This document shows positions 18,239 to 26,416 of a stretch of 53,967 nt of DNA, in pieces (the stretch's first letter is position 1; each line of letters opens with the position of its first letter). The notes under the pieces are model-generated. The model searched no databases. It was given only the letters and a program-made list of their open reading frames with translations, and had not been told where the DNA came from. The stretch comes from Butyrivibrio sp. (GTDB lineage Bacteria; Bacillota; Clostridia; Lachnospirales; Lachnospiraceae), in NCBI GenBank assembly GCA_023664865.1, contig JAMPEU010000018.1:1-53967 (forward strand). Reading direction: 5' to 3'. A program made the position numbers and the translations under genes.

Positions 18239-21200
18239 ATGCCGAAGAATCCAAATGTAAAAAAAGTTTTGGTGATTGGTTCAGGTCCGATTGTAATCGG
18301 GCAGGCGGCGGAATTTGACTATGCGGGCACGCAGGCGTGCCGTTCCCTTAAAGAAGAGGGCATGGAGGTTATCTTAGTCAATTCCAATCCGGCGACGATT
18401 ATGACAGACGGCGATATCGCGGATAAAGTATATATCGAACCTTTGACGGCGAAGGTCTTAGAACAGATAATTATTAAGGAAAAGCCGGACAGCCTTCTGC
18501 CTAATATGGGTGGACAGGCAGGCTTGAATCTCGGCATGGAATTAGATGAGAGCGGTTTCCTTAAAGCGCATGGGGTTACACTGCTTGGAACTACCGCCAA
18601 GACCATTAAAAAGGCGGAAGACAGGCTGGAATTTAAAGAAACGATGGAAAAAATCGGCGAGCCCTGCGCCCCTTCATTAGTCGTTGAGAATATAGAAGAC
18701 GGCGTTGCCTTTGCCGGGAAAATCGGTTATCCGGTAGTCTTGCGTCCGGCGTATACGCTGGGCGGTTCGGGCGGCGGCATAGCGCACAACCAGACGGAAA
18801 TGGAAGAAATCCTCGCCAATGGTCTGCGGCTTTCGCGTGTAGGTCAGGTATTGGTGGAACGCTGTATCGCGGGCTGGAAGGAAATAGAATACGAGGTTAT
18901 GCGCGACAGTGCCGGAAACTGCATTACCGTATGTAATATGGAGAATATAGATCCGGTAGGCGTTCATACAGGCGACAGTATCGTAGTTGCGCCGTCGCAG
19001 ACGCTGAGTGATAAAGAGTATCAGATGCTTAGAAGTTCTGCGCTCAATATTATTAATGAATTGGAAATAACAGGCGGTTGCAACGTGCAGTTTGCCCTGC
19101 ATCCGACCAGCTTTGAATACTGTGTAATTGAAGTTAATCCGCGTGTGAGCCGCTCGTCGGCGCTTGCGTCTAAGGCGACAGGCTACCCGATTGCGAAGGT
19201 TGCGGCGAAAATTGCGCTCGGATATACGTTAGACGAGATTAAAAATGCCATTACGGGCAAGACGTATGCAAGTTTTGAGCCTGCGCTGGATTACTGCGTG
19301 GTGAAAATACCGAGGCTGCCTTTTGATAAATTTATTACGGCTAAACGTACACTGACAACGCAGATGAAGGCGACGGGCGAAGTCATGAGCATCGGAGATA
19401 ACTTCGAGGGCGCATTGATGAAGGCGATACGCTCATTAGAGCAGCATGTTGACTGCCTGCGCAGTTATGATTTTTCCGATTTATCAAAAGAAGAACTGCT
19501 TGAGCGGCTTAAGATTGTAGACGACCAGAGAATCTATATCATTGCGGAAGCCATAAGAAAAGGCATAGACTATGATACCATTCATGAGATTACCATGGTA
19601 GATGTCTGGTTTATTGATAAGATTGCGATTTTGACAGAGATGGAGGCGGCTCTTGAAAAAGGACCGCTGACGGTAGAACTTTTAAAAGAAGCGAAAAGAA
19701 TCGAGTTTCCCGACAATGTCATAGCACGATTGACAGGTAAAACGGAAGCTGAAATCAAAAAGCTGCGCTATGATAACGGAATCGTAGCGGCGTTTAAGAT
19801 GGTTGACACTTGCGCGGCTGAGTTTGCCGCCAGTACGCCTTATTACTATTCGGTATTCGGTTCGGAGACGGAAGTTGAGTATTCGCACCCGAAGAAAAAA
19901 GTGCTGGTGTTAGGTTCAGGACCTATCCGCATCGGTCAGGGCATCGAATTTGACTACTGCTCCGTACATGCGACATGGGCGTTTGCCAAAGCGGGCTATG
20001 AGACTATAATCATCAATAACAATCCTGAAACTGTCAGCACGGACTTTGATATCGCGGACAAGCTTTATTTTGAGCCGCTTACGCCGGAAGACGTAGAGAA
20101 TATCGTCAATGTGGAGAAACCTGACGGCGCAGTGGTACAGTTTGGCGGACAGACGGCGATCAAACTTACACAGAGCCTTATGAAGATGGGCGTACCGATT
20201 CTGGGAACTAAGGCGGAAGACGTAGACGCGGCGGAAGACAGGGAGCTTTTTGATAAGATTCTTGAAGAAACGGAAATTCCCAGAGCGGCGGGCGGAACCG
20301 TGTATACCGCCGATGAGGCAAAAGAAGTGGCAAACAGGCTCGGCTATCCCGTGCTGGTAAGACCGTCATATGTGCTTGGCGGCCAGGGCATGCAGATAGC
20401 GATTTCTGATAAAGAAATAGAAGAATTTATGGCGGTTATCAACCGTTACGCGCAGGAACACCCGATTCTCGTGGATAAATATCTGCAGGGAAAAGAGCTG
20501 GAAGTAGATGCCGTGTGCGACGGAACGGATATTCTGATTCCGGGCATAATGGAGCATATAGAAAGAACCGGGGTACATTCAGGCGACAGCATTTCCGTAT
20601 ATCCTGCGCCGACCGTCAGTGAAAAAGTCAGGGAGACGATTGCGGAATATTCCAGACGGCTTGCCAAAGCGCTGCACGTCATCGGTTTAATTAATATACA
20701 GTTTATCGCGGTAGGAGACGAGGTCTATGTAATAGAGGTAAATCCCCGCTCTTCGCGTACCGTTCCTTATATCAGCAAGGTGACAGGTATTCCGATAGTG
20801 GATTTGGCTACGGAAGTGATTATCGGGAAAAAGATTAAAGACCTTGGATTTGAACCGGGCTTACAGCCGGCGGCGGACTATTTTGCCATCAAGATGCCTG
20901 TGTTCTCTTTTGAAAAAATCCGCGGAGCGGAAATCAGCTTAGGCCCTGAAATGAAGTCAACAGGAGAGTGTCTTGGTATCGCGAGAACCTTCAACGAAGC
21001 GCTTTATAAAGCATTCTTAGGCGCGGGAGTGAACCTGCCGAAATATAAGCAGATGATTATCACCGTAAAAGATGCGGACAAGGGCGAGGCAATCGAGGTA
21101 GCAAGACGTTTTGAGAAGCTTGGCTATATCATTTATGCAACCAGAAGTACGGCGGCTGCTCTAAACGACGCCGGAGTCAAAGCAAGAAAGGTCAATAAGA

Positions 21201-21454
21201 TTAATCAGGAATCACCTACGGTCATGGATTTGATTCTCGGACATAAAATCGACCTTGTTATTGACACGCCGACGCAGGGGCGCGACAAGAGCAGAGACGG
21301 ATTTATAATCAGACGGACTGCGATTGAGACGGGCATATACTGCATCACGGCGATGGATACGGCGGCGGCGCTGGTTTCCAGCCTTGAGAATGCGGCTTCG
21401 CAGGGCAAGATGGATTTGGTGGATATCGCGACGATTGCGAGAAGAGAACTTTGA
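18239..21454 (+). CDS. carB: Carbamoyl-phosphate synthase large subunit
   Basis: 1071 residues, full length. It has two homologous halves, each with a pre-ATP-grasp G-S-G-P-I-x-I-G-Q motif (near residues 15 and 560) and an ATP-grasp fold; the first makes carboxyphosphate and the second phosphorylates carbamate. The C-terminal MGS-like allosteric domain (about residue 940 on) is recognisable from T-R-S-T-A-A-A-L and D-T-P-T-Q-G-R. Acts with CarA in the cytosol. GGAGG lies seven bases before ATG. A single carAB pair must serve both pyrimidine and arginine routes unless a second set exists elsewhere. Confidence 0.98.
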   Translation: MPKNPNVKKVLVIGSGPIVIGQAAEFDYAGTQACRSLKEEGMEVILVNSNPATIMTDGDIADKVYIEPLTAKVLEQIIIKEKPDSLLPNMGGQAGLNLGMELDESGFLKAHGVTLLGTTAKTIKKAEDRLEFKETMEKIGEPCAPSLVVENIEDGVAFAGKIGYPVVLRPAYTLGGSGGGIAHNQTEMEEILANGLRLSRVGQVLVERCIAGWKEIEYEVMRDSAGNCITVCNMENIDPVGVHTGDSIVVAPSQTLSDKEYQMLRSSALNIINELEITGGCNVQFALHPTSFEYCVIEVNPRVSRSSALASKATGYPIAKVAAKIALGYTLDEIKNAITGKTYASFEPALDYCVVKIPRLPFDKFITAKRTLTTQMKATGEVMSIGDNFEGALMKAIRSLEQHVDCLRSYDFSDLSKEELLERLKIVDDQRIYIIAEAIRKGIDYDTIHEITMVDVWFIDKIAILTEMEAALEKGPLTVELLKEAKRIEFPDNVIARLTGKTEAEIKKLRYDNGIVAAFKMVDTCAAEFAASTPYYYSVFGSETEVEYSHPKKKVLVLGSGPIRIGQGIEFDYCSVHATWAFAKAGYETIIINNNPETVSTDFDIADKLYFEPLTPEDVENIVNVEKPDGAVVQFGGQTAIKLTQSLMKMGVPILGTKAEDVDAAEDRELFDKILEETEIPRAAGGTVYTADEAKEVANRLGYPVLVRPSYVLGGQGMQIAISDKEIEEFMAVINRYAQEHPILVDKYLQGKELEVDAVCDGTDILIPGIMEHIERTGVHSGDSISVYPAPTVSEKVRETIAEYSRRLAKALHVIGLINIQFIAVGDEVYVIEVNPRSSRTVPYISKVTGIPIVDLATEVIIGKKIKDLGFEPGLQPAADYFAIKMPVFSFEKIRGAEISLGPEMKSTGECLGIARTFNEALYKAFLGAGVNLPKYKQMIITVKDADKGEAIEVARRFEKLGYIIYATRSTAAALNDAGVKARKVNKINQESPTVMDLILGHKIDLVIDTPTQGRDKSRDGFIIRRTAIETGIYCITAMDTAAALVSSLENAASQGKMDLVDIATIARREL

Positions 21455-21475
21455 TTTGTAGTGACAGAACAGAAT

Positions 21476-21660
21476 GTTTCTATCGTCTGCACATGGACAC
21501 ATATGGTTTCCTTCGTGGTACGCTCTCGCTCCGTGTAAAATCGCAGCGGTACTAAGTTCAAAAGTCGTTTCACGCCTTTTTCACTAAGGACCGGCGTTTT
21601 ACAAGGACCGCTCAGAAAACCATATGCGTCCATGTGCTTGTGGGTTGAACTGTTACGAGA
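21476..21660. repeat. Palindromic interspersed repeat, copy B (inverted relative to A)
   Basis: Reverse complement of this segment aligns along nearly its whole length with copy A (shared blocks include GGTCCTTG, AAAACGCCGGT, CTTAGTGAAAAAG, CTTAGTACCG, ACGGAGCG). Outer arms CACATGGACACATATGG and CCATATGCGTCCATGTG pair. It lies directly after carB, so the two copies bracket carAB. Confidence 0.75.
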
Positions 21661-21698
21661 AAAGAACTGTTAATTATGTGATTGGTTGACATAACTAA

Positions 21699-22445
21699 AT
21701 GAATATGGTGAGAAATTATCAGAAAGAACTGGATAGAATAATAGAAGGCATAGCGGGCGGCGAGCCGCCGCGGTTGCTGCTGCATAGCTGCTGCGCGCCT
21801 TGCAGTAGTTATGTGCTGGAGTATCTGCGGGAGTTTTTTAAGATTACGGTGTTTTATTATAACCCTAATATTTCACTTGACGAGGAATATAAGAAAAGAG
21901 TCGCAGAACAGAAAAGGCTGATTGCGGCGTATAATGAGATATCAGAAAATATGTCTGAACATATGCTTGAAGATATACCTAAAACTGTCCGGACGCGGGT
22001 AATGAATATGGATGCAGCTGCCGAATGCCGCGGCATACCTGAAACGGCATACCCGATTGATATAATCGAGGGCGACTATGAGCCGGAAGAATTTTTTGCG
22101 GCGGTAAAAGGACTTGAGCATTGTCCTGAAGGCGGGGAAAGATGTTTTAAATGTTTTGAAATGCGCCTTAGAAAAACGTCACAAATTGCCGCCAAAGGCG
22201 GATACGACTACTTTGCCACCACTTTAACAATCAGCCCTTTGAAGAATGCGCCTAAGATAAATGAAATCGGAGAGCGTATTGCAGAAGAATGTGGTATAAA
22301 CTGGCTGCCTTCCGATTTTAAGAAAAAGGGCGGATACCAGCGTTCAATTGAACTTTCTAAGGAATATGATTTATACAGGCAGGATTATTGCGGCTGCATA
22401 TATTCTAATGCGGAACGCGAAAGACGGCGGCTTGATAAACAGTAA
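21699..22445 (+). CDS. queH: Epoxyqueuosine reductase QueH
   Basis: 248 residues. Last step of queuosine synthesis in tRNA: reduction of epoxyqueuosine. QueH is the iron-sulfur enzyme that replaces cobalamin-dependent QueG. The family signature is present: the vicinal cysteines 31-32 in L-L-H-S-C-C-A-P-C-S, a middle C-F-K-C-F-E-M-R-L motif, and the C-terminal D-Y-C-G-C-I-Y. T-T-L-T-I-S-P-L-K is also typical. No clear ribosome binding site precedes ATG 21699; an alternative ATG is at 21705. Other queuosine genes are not in the window. Confidence 0.95.
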   Translation: MNMVRNYQKELDRIIEGIAGGEPPRLLLHSCCAPCSSYVLEYLREFFKITVFYYNPNISLDEEYKKRVAEQKRLIAAYNEISENMSEHMLEDIPKTVRTRVMNMDAAAECRGIPETAYPIDIIEGDYEPEEFFAAVKGLEHCPEGGERCFKCFEMRLRKTSQIAAKGGYDYFATTLTISPLKNAPKINEIGERIAEECGINWLPSDFKKKGGYQRSIELSKEYDLYRQDYCGCIYSNAERERRRLDKQ

Positions 22446-22604
22446 GAATCGTGATAATTGAGTAAGGATTATAAGAAGTAGTACGAATTAAGCGGAAATT
22501 GTAAAGAAGAAGTAAAAACTGTAAATTTAAAGACAAAAATAAAAGATTAAAATTAAGAGATTTAGAATAAAAGATTAAATTAAAGAAAAGGAATGAATAC
22601 AGGC

Positions 22605-24377
22605 ATGGTGAAATTTTTAGATTTAATTTCCGAGGAAATGAAAAAAGCATTTGAGGCGGCAGGATATCAGGCGGATTTGGGCAAAGTAACAGTGTCCAAC
22701 AGACCGGATTTATGCGAATACCAGTGCAACGGAGCGATGGCGGGCGCAAAACAGTACCATAAAGCGCCGATTATGATTGCCGGAGAAGTTGCAGAGAAAC
22801 TTAAAAATAGCAGCGTTTTTTCAGAAGTAAGCGCAGTGGCTCCCGGATTTTTAAATCTGAAAGTGTCGGAAAGTTTCGTGAAAGACTACTTGCAAAATAT
22901 GCGAAACGATGCTAAATTCGGGCTTCAAACGCCGGAACATGTGCAGAAGATTATCATAGATTACGGCGGGCCAAACGTCGCAAAACCGCTACATGTAGGA
23001 CATCTGCGCTCTGCAATCATAGGGGAGAGCATTAAGCGCATCTGCCGCTATGCAGGACATGACGTTCTGGGAGATATACATCTGGGCGACTGGGGGCTGC
23101 AGATGGGGCTGATTATTACCGAACTGCAGAAGAGACAGCCGGAACTGGTATATTTTAATGACGATTATACGGGGGAATATCCGCAGGAAGCGCCTTTTAC
23201 CATCTCGGAACTCGAAGAGATATATCCTACGGCAAGCGCCAAGTCTAAGGAAGACGCAGAGTATAAGGCTGCCGCAATGGAAGCGACATATAAGCTGCAA
23301 AGCGGCGTGCGCGGCTACAGGGCGCTCTGGCATCACATATTGGCTGTATCAATAGCGGATTTGAAGAAAAACTACGCCAATCTGAATGTGGAGTTTGATT
23401 TGTGGAAAGGCGAGTCCGACGTGCATGACATCATTCCGGGCATGGTTGAAGAAATGAAGAGGGGCGGCTACGCCTATGAGAGCGACGGCGCGTTGGTGGT
23501 AGACGTTAAAGAGGAAACTGATACCAAGGAAATACCGCCGTGCATAATCCTTAAATCGGATGGCGCGGCATTATACAATACGACGGATTTGGCGACTATT
23601 ATGGACCGTATGGACAAATACCAGCCGGATAAGCTCATTTACCTGACGGATAAGCGGCAGGATTTGTACTTTGAACAGGTATTCCGCTGCGCAAGAAAAA
23701 CCGGGCTTGTCAAGTCGGAAACGCAGCTTATACACATCGGCTTTGGAACCATGAACGGTAAGGACGGCAAGCCCTTTAAGACAAGGGAAGGCGGCGTTAT
23801 GCGCCTTGAAAACCTGTTTAAGGAAATCAATGAGGAGATGCACAGAAAAATCACGGAAAACGGCGCAATGGGTGCAGAAGAGGCGGAAGATACTTCCAAA
23901 ATCGTGGCGCTTTCTGCTCTTAAGTACGGCGATTTGTCCAATCAGGCGTCGAAGGACTATATTTTCGATATCGACAGGTTTACGTCATTTGAGGGGGATA
24001 CGGGTCCGTATATACTTTATACAATCGTCAGGATTAAGTCCATTCTGAATAAATATGAAGAACAGAACAACACTACCGTGCAGAAAAACGTCGCATTACG
24101 CAATGCTGTTAATGCAGCGGAGAAAAATCTGATGCTGGAAATTGCAAAGTTCAATGCTGCAATCGAGGGCGCTTATGAAGAAGCCGCACCGCATAAAATC
24201 TGCGCGTATATTTATGATTTGGCGAATGCTTTCAACAGTTTCTATCATGAAACGAAGATTTTGGCGGAAGAAGATAAGGAGAAACAGTCAGGCTGGATTG
24301 CGCTGCTTACGCTGACTAAAGATATTTTGGAAACATGTATCGATTTGCTTGGCTTTTCCGCGCCGGAGAGAATGTGA
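22605..24377 (+). CDS. argS: Arginyl-tRNA synthetase
   Basis: 590 residues from 22605. Charges tRNA-Arg. The class I HIGH motif is H-V-G-H (residues 130-133, P-L-H-V-G-H-L-R-S-A), the KMSKS equivalent is degenerate around G-K-D-G-K-P-F-K-T-R near residue 385, as is usual for many ArgS, and the N-terminal additional domain and C-terminal DALR anticodon-binding domain are present. An in-frame ATG at 22593 touches the AAGGA and leaves no spacing, so 22605 is preferred. The 147-base leader is very purine-rich and AT-rich, and no T-box specifier or GGGTGGNACC element was seen. Confidence 0.96.
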   Translation: MVKFLDLISEEMKKAFEAAGYQADLGKVTVSNRPDLCEYQCNGAMAGAKQYHKAPIMIAGEVAEKLKNSSVFSEVSAVAPGFLNLKVSESFVKDYLQNMRNDAKFGLQTPEHVQKIIIDYGGPNVAKPLHVGHLRSAIIGESIKRICRYAGHDVLGDIHLGDWGLQMGLIITELQKRQPELVYFNDDYTGEYPQEAPFTISELEEIYPTASAKSKEDAEYKAAAMEATYKLQSGVRGYRALWHHILAVSIADLKKNYANLNVEFDLWKGESDVHDIIPGMVEEMKRGGYAYESDGALVVDVKEETDTKEIPPCIILKSDGAALYNTTDLATIMDRMDKYQPDKLIYLTDKRQDLYFEQVFRCARKTGLVKSETQLIHIGFGTMNGKDGKPFKTREGGVMRLENLFKEINEEMHRKITENGAMGAEEAEDTSKIVALSALKYGDLSNQASKDYIFDIDRFTSFEGDTGPYILYTIVRIKSILNKYEEQNNTTVQKNVALRNAVNAAEKNLMLEIAKFNAAIEGAYEEAAPHKICAYIYDLANAFNSFYHETKILAEEDKEKQSGWIALLTLTKDILETCIDLLGFSAPERM

Positions 24378-24410
24378 CTGAACTGTTATGAAAAAAAATA
24401 CGAAAACCCC

Positions 24411-24440
24411 TTGACAAAGCGGGGGTAGAAATTGTATACT
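24411..24440 (+). promoter_or_regulatory. Promoter of the tRNA-Val/tRNA-Met operon
   Basis: TTGACA (24411-24416), 18-base spacer, TATACT (24435-24440), about 48 bases before the first tRNA. Confidence 0.75.
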
Positions 24441-24488
24441 AGCAAAGCGGGTTGTGTAAAGCGATGGCTTAATAACCTGCAACCTAAA

Positions 24489-24561
24489 GGGATCTTAGCT
24501 CAGCTGGGAGAGCATCTGCCTTACAAGCAGAGGGTCATAGGTTCGAGCCCTATAGGTCCCA
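24489..24561 (+). tRNA. tRNA-Val (anticodon UAC)
   Basis: 73 nt cloverleaf. Acceptor GGGATCT pairs with AGGTCCC, D-loop contains AGCTCAGCTGGGAGAGC, anticodon stem TCTGC/GCAGA encloses CTTACAA (anticodon TAC), and the T-arm has GGTTCGAGCC. CCA is not encoded. Confidence 0.95.
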
Positions 24562-24614
24562 TTTCCTTGTACAAGCTTAGCGGAAAGCTTGACGAGGGCA
24601 ACAACATAGAATAT

Positions 24615-24688
24615 GGCGAGATAGCTCAGCTGGCTAGAGCACACGGTTCATACCCGTGGTGTCGAGGGTTCAAGTCCCCCTCTCGCTA
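24615..24688 (+). tRNA. tRNA-Met, elongator (anticodon CAU)
   Basis: 74 nt. Acceptor GGCGAGA pairs with TCTCGCT including the G1-U72 wobble seen in elongator tRNA-Met. Anticodon stem CACGG/CCGTG encloses TTCATAC. T-arm has GGTTCAAGTCC. No initiator GGG/CCC anticodon-stem signature. CAU could also be a lysidine-modified Ile tRNA, but the body matches elongator Met. CCA is not encoded. Confidence 0.9.
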
Positions 24689-24700
24689 CTATTAAGGAGT

Positions 24701-24740
24701 GCGGGAAACCTTGATTTTAGCGGTTTCCCGCTCGTTTTTT
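24701..24740 (+). terminator. Strong Rho-independent terminator after the tRNAs
   Basis: GCGGGAAACC pairs perfectly with GGTTTCCCGC (10 bp), followed by TCGTTTTTT. Confidence 0.9.
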
Positions 24741-24763
24741 GCCTAGAAGTGACTCTCATTAGA

Positions 24764-24812
24764 GCCGTTTCTGGTTGGATTCTTTTGGATACAGTTGGAT
24801 ACAAATTTTTTC
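24764..24812. other. TTGGATACA direct repeats, possible attachment-site scar
   Basis: GGTTGGATTC, TTTGGATACAG and TTGGATACAAA occur in tandem just after the tRNA terminator, and a looser echo (TTCTGGATG, ATTGGATGC) is found at 25267-25288. Sites next to tRNA genes are common integration targets, but no integrase or second att copy is visible, so this is speculative. The rest of 24742-24879 holds no gene I can support. Confidence 0.2.
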
Positions 24813-24879
24813 CTAGAGTTTTGCGGGGTAATGTATGAATTTAACAGACGTATCTATGATGATTTTTGCTATAAAGTGA

Positions 24880-24908
24880 TTGTCCTGCGATTAGATTTAT
24901 GCTAAAAT
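24880..24908 (+). promoter_or_regulatory. Promoter of the type I toxin mRNA
   Basis: TTGTCC (24880-24885), 17-base spacer, TAAAAT (24903-24908), 70 bases before the toxin start. Confidence 0.55.
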
Positions 24909-24945
24909 CAGGGCATGGAAACAATCGCGTCACTGCAAGGTGTTG

Positions 24946-24971
24946 ACCTCCTATTACATAAGATGGGGGGT
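24946..24971 (+). promoter_or_regulatory. Anti-Shine-Dalgarno hairpin in the toxin leader
   Basis: ACCTCC (24946-24951) can pair with GGGGGT (24966-24971), part of the G-rich ribosome binding site just before the toxin ATG. Sequestered ribosome binding sites are a common feature of type I toxin mRNAs. Confidence 0.5.
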
Positions 24972-24978
24972 GGTGCGG

Positions 24979-25062
24979 ATGAAGTTTAGTTTCAGAGACC
25001 TAATGGCTTTTGGAATGTTCATTCTTGCATTGCTGACCTTAATCGTTTTGATTAGTCAGTAG
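24979..25062 (+). CDS. Small hydrophobic holin-like toxin (type I toxin-antitoxin)
   Basis: 27 residues: a charged start M-K-F-S-F-R-D-L-M followed by one membrane helix with the F-G-M-F-I-L-A-L-L-T-L pattern typical of Firmicute putative holin-like toxins (PF16935-type). It should insert in the membrane when overproduced. A G-rich ribosome binding site precedes ATG and can be masked by an upstream ACCTCC. The mRNA has its own promoter and terminator, and an antisense RNA promoter lies downstream pointing back at it. The whole arrangement supports a type I module; toxicity is inferred. Confidence 0.8.
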   Translation: MKFSFRDLMAFGMFILALLTLIVLISQ

Positions 25063-25085
25063 CGTTTTTCTGATTTTTTAGATAG

Positions 25086-25179
25086 AAAAACCACCCTTGT
25101 ATACTTGACCGGTAGCGAGGATGGAATTTCTATCTTTTATACAATGGTCAACCACCTTGTGGGCGGTTGTTTTCTTTAT
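25086..25179 (-). ncRNA. Candidate antisense RNA antitoxin
   Basis: From a minus-strand promoter (25186-25214) a transcript would start near 25179 and cross the 3' untranslated part of the toxin mRNA. A possible end is the minus-strand hairpin CCATCC/GGGTGG followed by TTTTT, near 25086. The segment is rich in symmetric motifs (GATAGAAA/TTTCTATC, GGTCAA/TTGACC) suitable for loop-loop pairing. Boundaries are estimates. Confidence 0.55.
25149..25173 (+). terminator. Terminator of the toxin mRNA
   Basis: CAACCACC pairs with GGGCGGTTG (with G-U) across TTGT and is followed by TTTT. Confidence 0.7.
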
Positions 25180-25185
25180 ATGTAT

Positions 25186-25214
25186 AATATAGCATACTTT
25201 GTGGTTTTATTCAA
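25186..25214 (-). promoter_or_regulatory. Promoter of the antisense RNA
   Basis: On the minus strand TTGAAT (25214-25209), 17-base spacer, TATATT (25191-25186). It points toward the toxin gene. Confidence 0.6.
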
Positions 25215-25360
25215 GTAGATTATAAAAAACGAGATTAAATTAGCTTTTATTTGTAATATAATGCGGTTCTGGATGTAAATTGGATGCAAGGAAAAAGTTA
25301 TATGCCATGCTATTATAATGTGATATAATTATGATAAAAAATCGGCGTTTGGAGATGTAT

Positions 25361-26041
25361 ATGGATAGACCAATTACAACATTGTTTATGTTAATGTCTG
25401 TGGATGGAAAAATAAGCACTGGTGCAACAGACAATTTGGATGTAGATAAGGATTTTCCTAAAATTACAGGGGTTAGCGAGGGGCTGCACCAATATTACGA
25501 AATAGAGCAGACAACAGACTTATGGTCGCTAAATTCCGGCAGGGTTCAAGCTAAATTGGGCGTCAATACAAAGGGAATGCCGGACAAAACGCCCGTTTCT
25601 TTTGTGATAATTGATAATAATCATTTGAACAAAAACGCCATACATTATTTTTGCGCCTTATCAAAAGACTTTGTACTCATTACGTCTAATGCAAATCATC
25701 CGGCATTTGATGCAGATAAAAGCAATCTGCATATCATATACCAAAAAAGATTATCCTTGGGAGAAGCTCTTGTTAAACTTAAATCAGAATATGGGTGTGA
25801 AAGAATAGCGATACAAAGCGGGGGTACATTAAATGGCTTGTTTCTTCGTGAAAAGTTATTAGATTTCATTGATATTGTGGTTGCTCCTGTTTTGATTGGC
25901 GGCAAAGATACATCTACCCTGATTGATGGGGAATCCCTGTTGTCTGAAAGTGAATTATCAAAGATTGGCGTATTGAAGCTGCAAAAATGCGAGGTTTTAG
26001 AAAATTCATATTTGAGACTGCGTTACGAGGTGATTCGCTGA
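25361..26041 (+). CDS. RibD C-terminal/dihydrofolate-reductase-like family protein
   Basis: 226 residues. The RibD_C fold opens with L-F-M-L-M-S-V-D-G-K-I-S and later has the nucleotide-binding Q-S-G-G-T-L-N-G, followed by V-V-A-P-V-L-I-G-G-K-D-T-S-T-L. Family members are NADPH-dependent reductases; the substrate here is unknown and no riboflavin gene is adjacent. GGAG six bases before ATG 25361 sets the start; an ATG at 25331 lacks a site. TATAAT-like sequences at 25314 and 25324 are possible -10 boxes. Confidence 0.88.
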   Translation: MDRPITTLFMLMSVDGKISTGATDNLDVDKDFPKITGVSEGLHQYYEIEQTTDLWSLNSGRVQAKLGVNTKGMPDKTPVSFVIIDNNHLNKNAIHYFCALSKDFVLITSNANHPAFDADKSNLHIIYQKRLSLGEALVKLKSEYGCERIAIQSGGTLNGLFLREKLLDFIDIVVAPVLIGGKDTSTLIDGESLLSESELSKIGVLKLQKCEVLENSYLRLRYEVIR

Positions 26042-26129
26042 AAACATTCCGGAATAAGCCTTATTTTGCAAATCATGCGAAAAGTGAATGGGCTATCATG
26101 ATAAGCAATCAGAAAGGCAGGAAACGTTT

Positions 26130-26219
26130 GTGAGATTGGAGCAGTTGTGCAGGGAAGGAACTGTTGCTGATTATGATGAGGAATTAGTTTCTTATATGGA
26201 AGAAAAGTATGGCAAATAG
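26130..26219 (+). CDS. Possible 29-aa peptide gene
   Basis: GTG start with AGGCAGG upstream, 29 codons, stop at 26217, then a strong terminator 15 bases later. The acidic helical product has no recognisable motif. The tight ribosome-site/terminator framing argues for a real small gene, or for the remnant tail of a larger one. Confidence 0.4.
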   Translation: MRLEQLCREGTVADYDEELVSYMEEKYGK

Positions 26220-26233
26220 GATTTTTATTTAAC

Positions 26234-26263
26234 GAGAGCGGATTTTAACCGCTCTCATTTTTT
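26234..26263 (+). terminator. Rho-independent terminator
   Basis: GAGAGCGG (26234-26241) pairs perfectly with CCGCTCTC (26249-26256), followed by ATTTTTT. Confidence 0.85.
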
Positions 26264-26271
26264 ATGTTGTT

Positions 26272-26310
26272 ATTTTTGATTAGAATGCCCTGCTAAATAC
26301 TCCTGCCACT
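26272..26310 (-). pseudogene. C-terminal remnant of an XRE repressor gene
   Basis: Minus-strand codons here read W-Q-E-Y-L-A-G-H-S-N-Q-K-stop. The intact XRE gene at 27244 ends I-D-Y-L-V-G-R-S-N-Q-K-stop, and the DNA is matched over TTTTTGATTAGAA and CTAAATA. The remnant sits directly beside a promoter/operator equivalent to the one beside the intact gene, so a ~180-bp deletion of a duplicated repressor gene explains it. Confidence 0.7.
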
Positions 26311-26321
26311 TGAAAAAAGTA

Positions 26322-26350
26322 TAGACAAACAGTGCAAAAGATGTTACAAT
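26322..26350 (+). promoter_or_regulatory. Promoter of the 26417 gene
   Basis: TAGACA (26322-26327), 17-base spacer, TACAAT (26345-26350). Same layout as the promoter at 27476. Confidence 0.75.
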
Positions 26351-26359
26351 TTGAAAAAT

Positions 26360-26381
26360 AATAAGACTATTTGGTCTTATT
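26360..26381. promoter_or_regulatory. Operator 1 of the XRE module
   Basis: AATAAGAC and GTCTTATT are perfect 8-bp arms of a 22-base site, nine bases after the -10. It differs only in the centre from operator 2 (27514-27535). Confidence 0.75.
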
Positions 26382-26416
26382 AATCGATAAAAATAAACAA
26401 ATGACAGGAGTACGGT

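Noticed and set aside
22446-22604. T-box riboswitch ahead of argS
   Set aside because: The leader is purine-rich and AT-rich, but no AGNGGGTGGNACCGCG-type T-box core or terminator/antiterminator pair was seen.
24764-25288. TTGGATACA/TGGATG repeats as an attachment-site pair of a mobile element
   Set aside because: Short, imperfect and only ~500 bp apart, with no integrase, excisionase or conjugation gene in the window. Listed only as a weak possibility.
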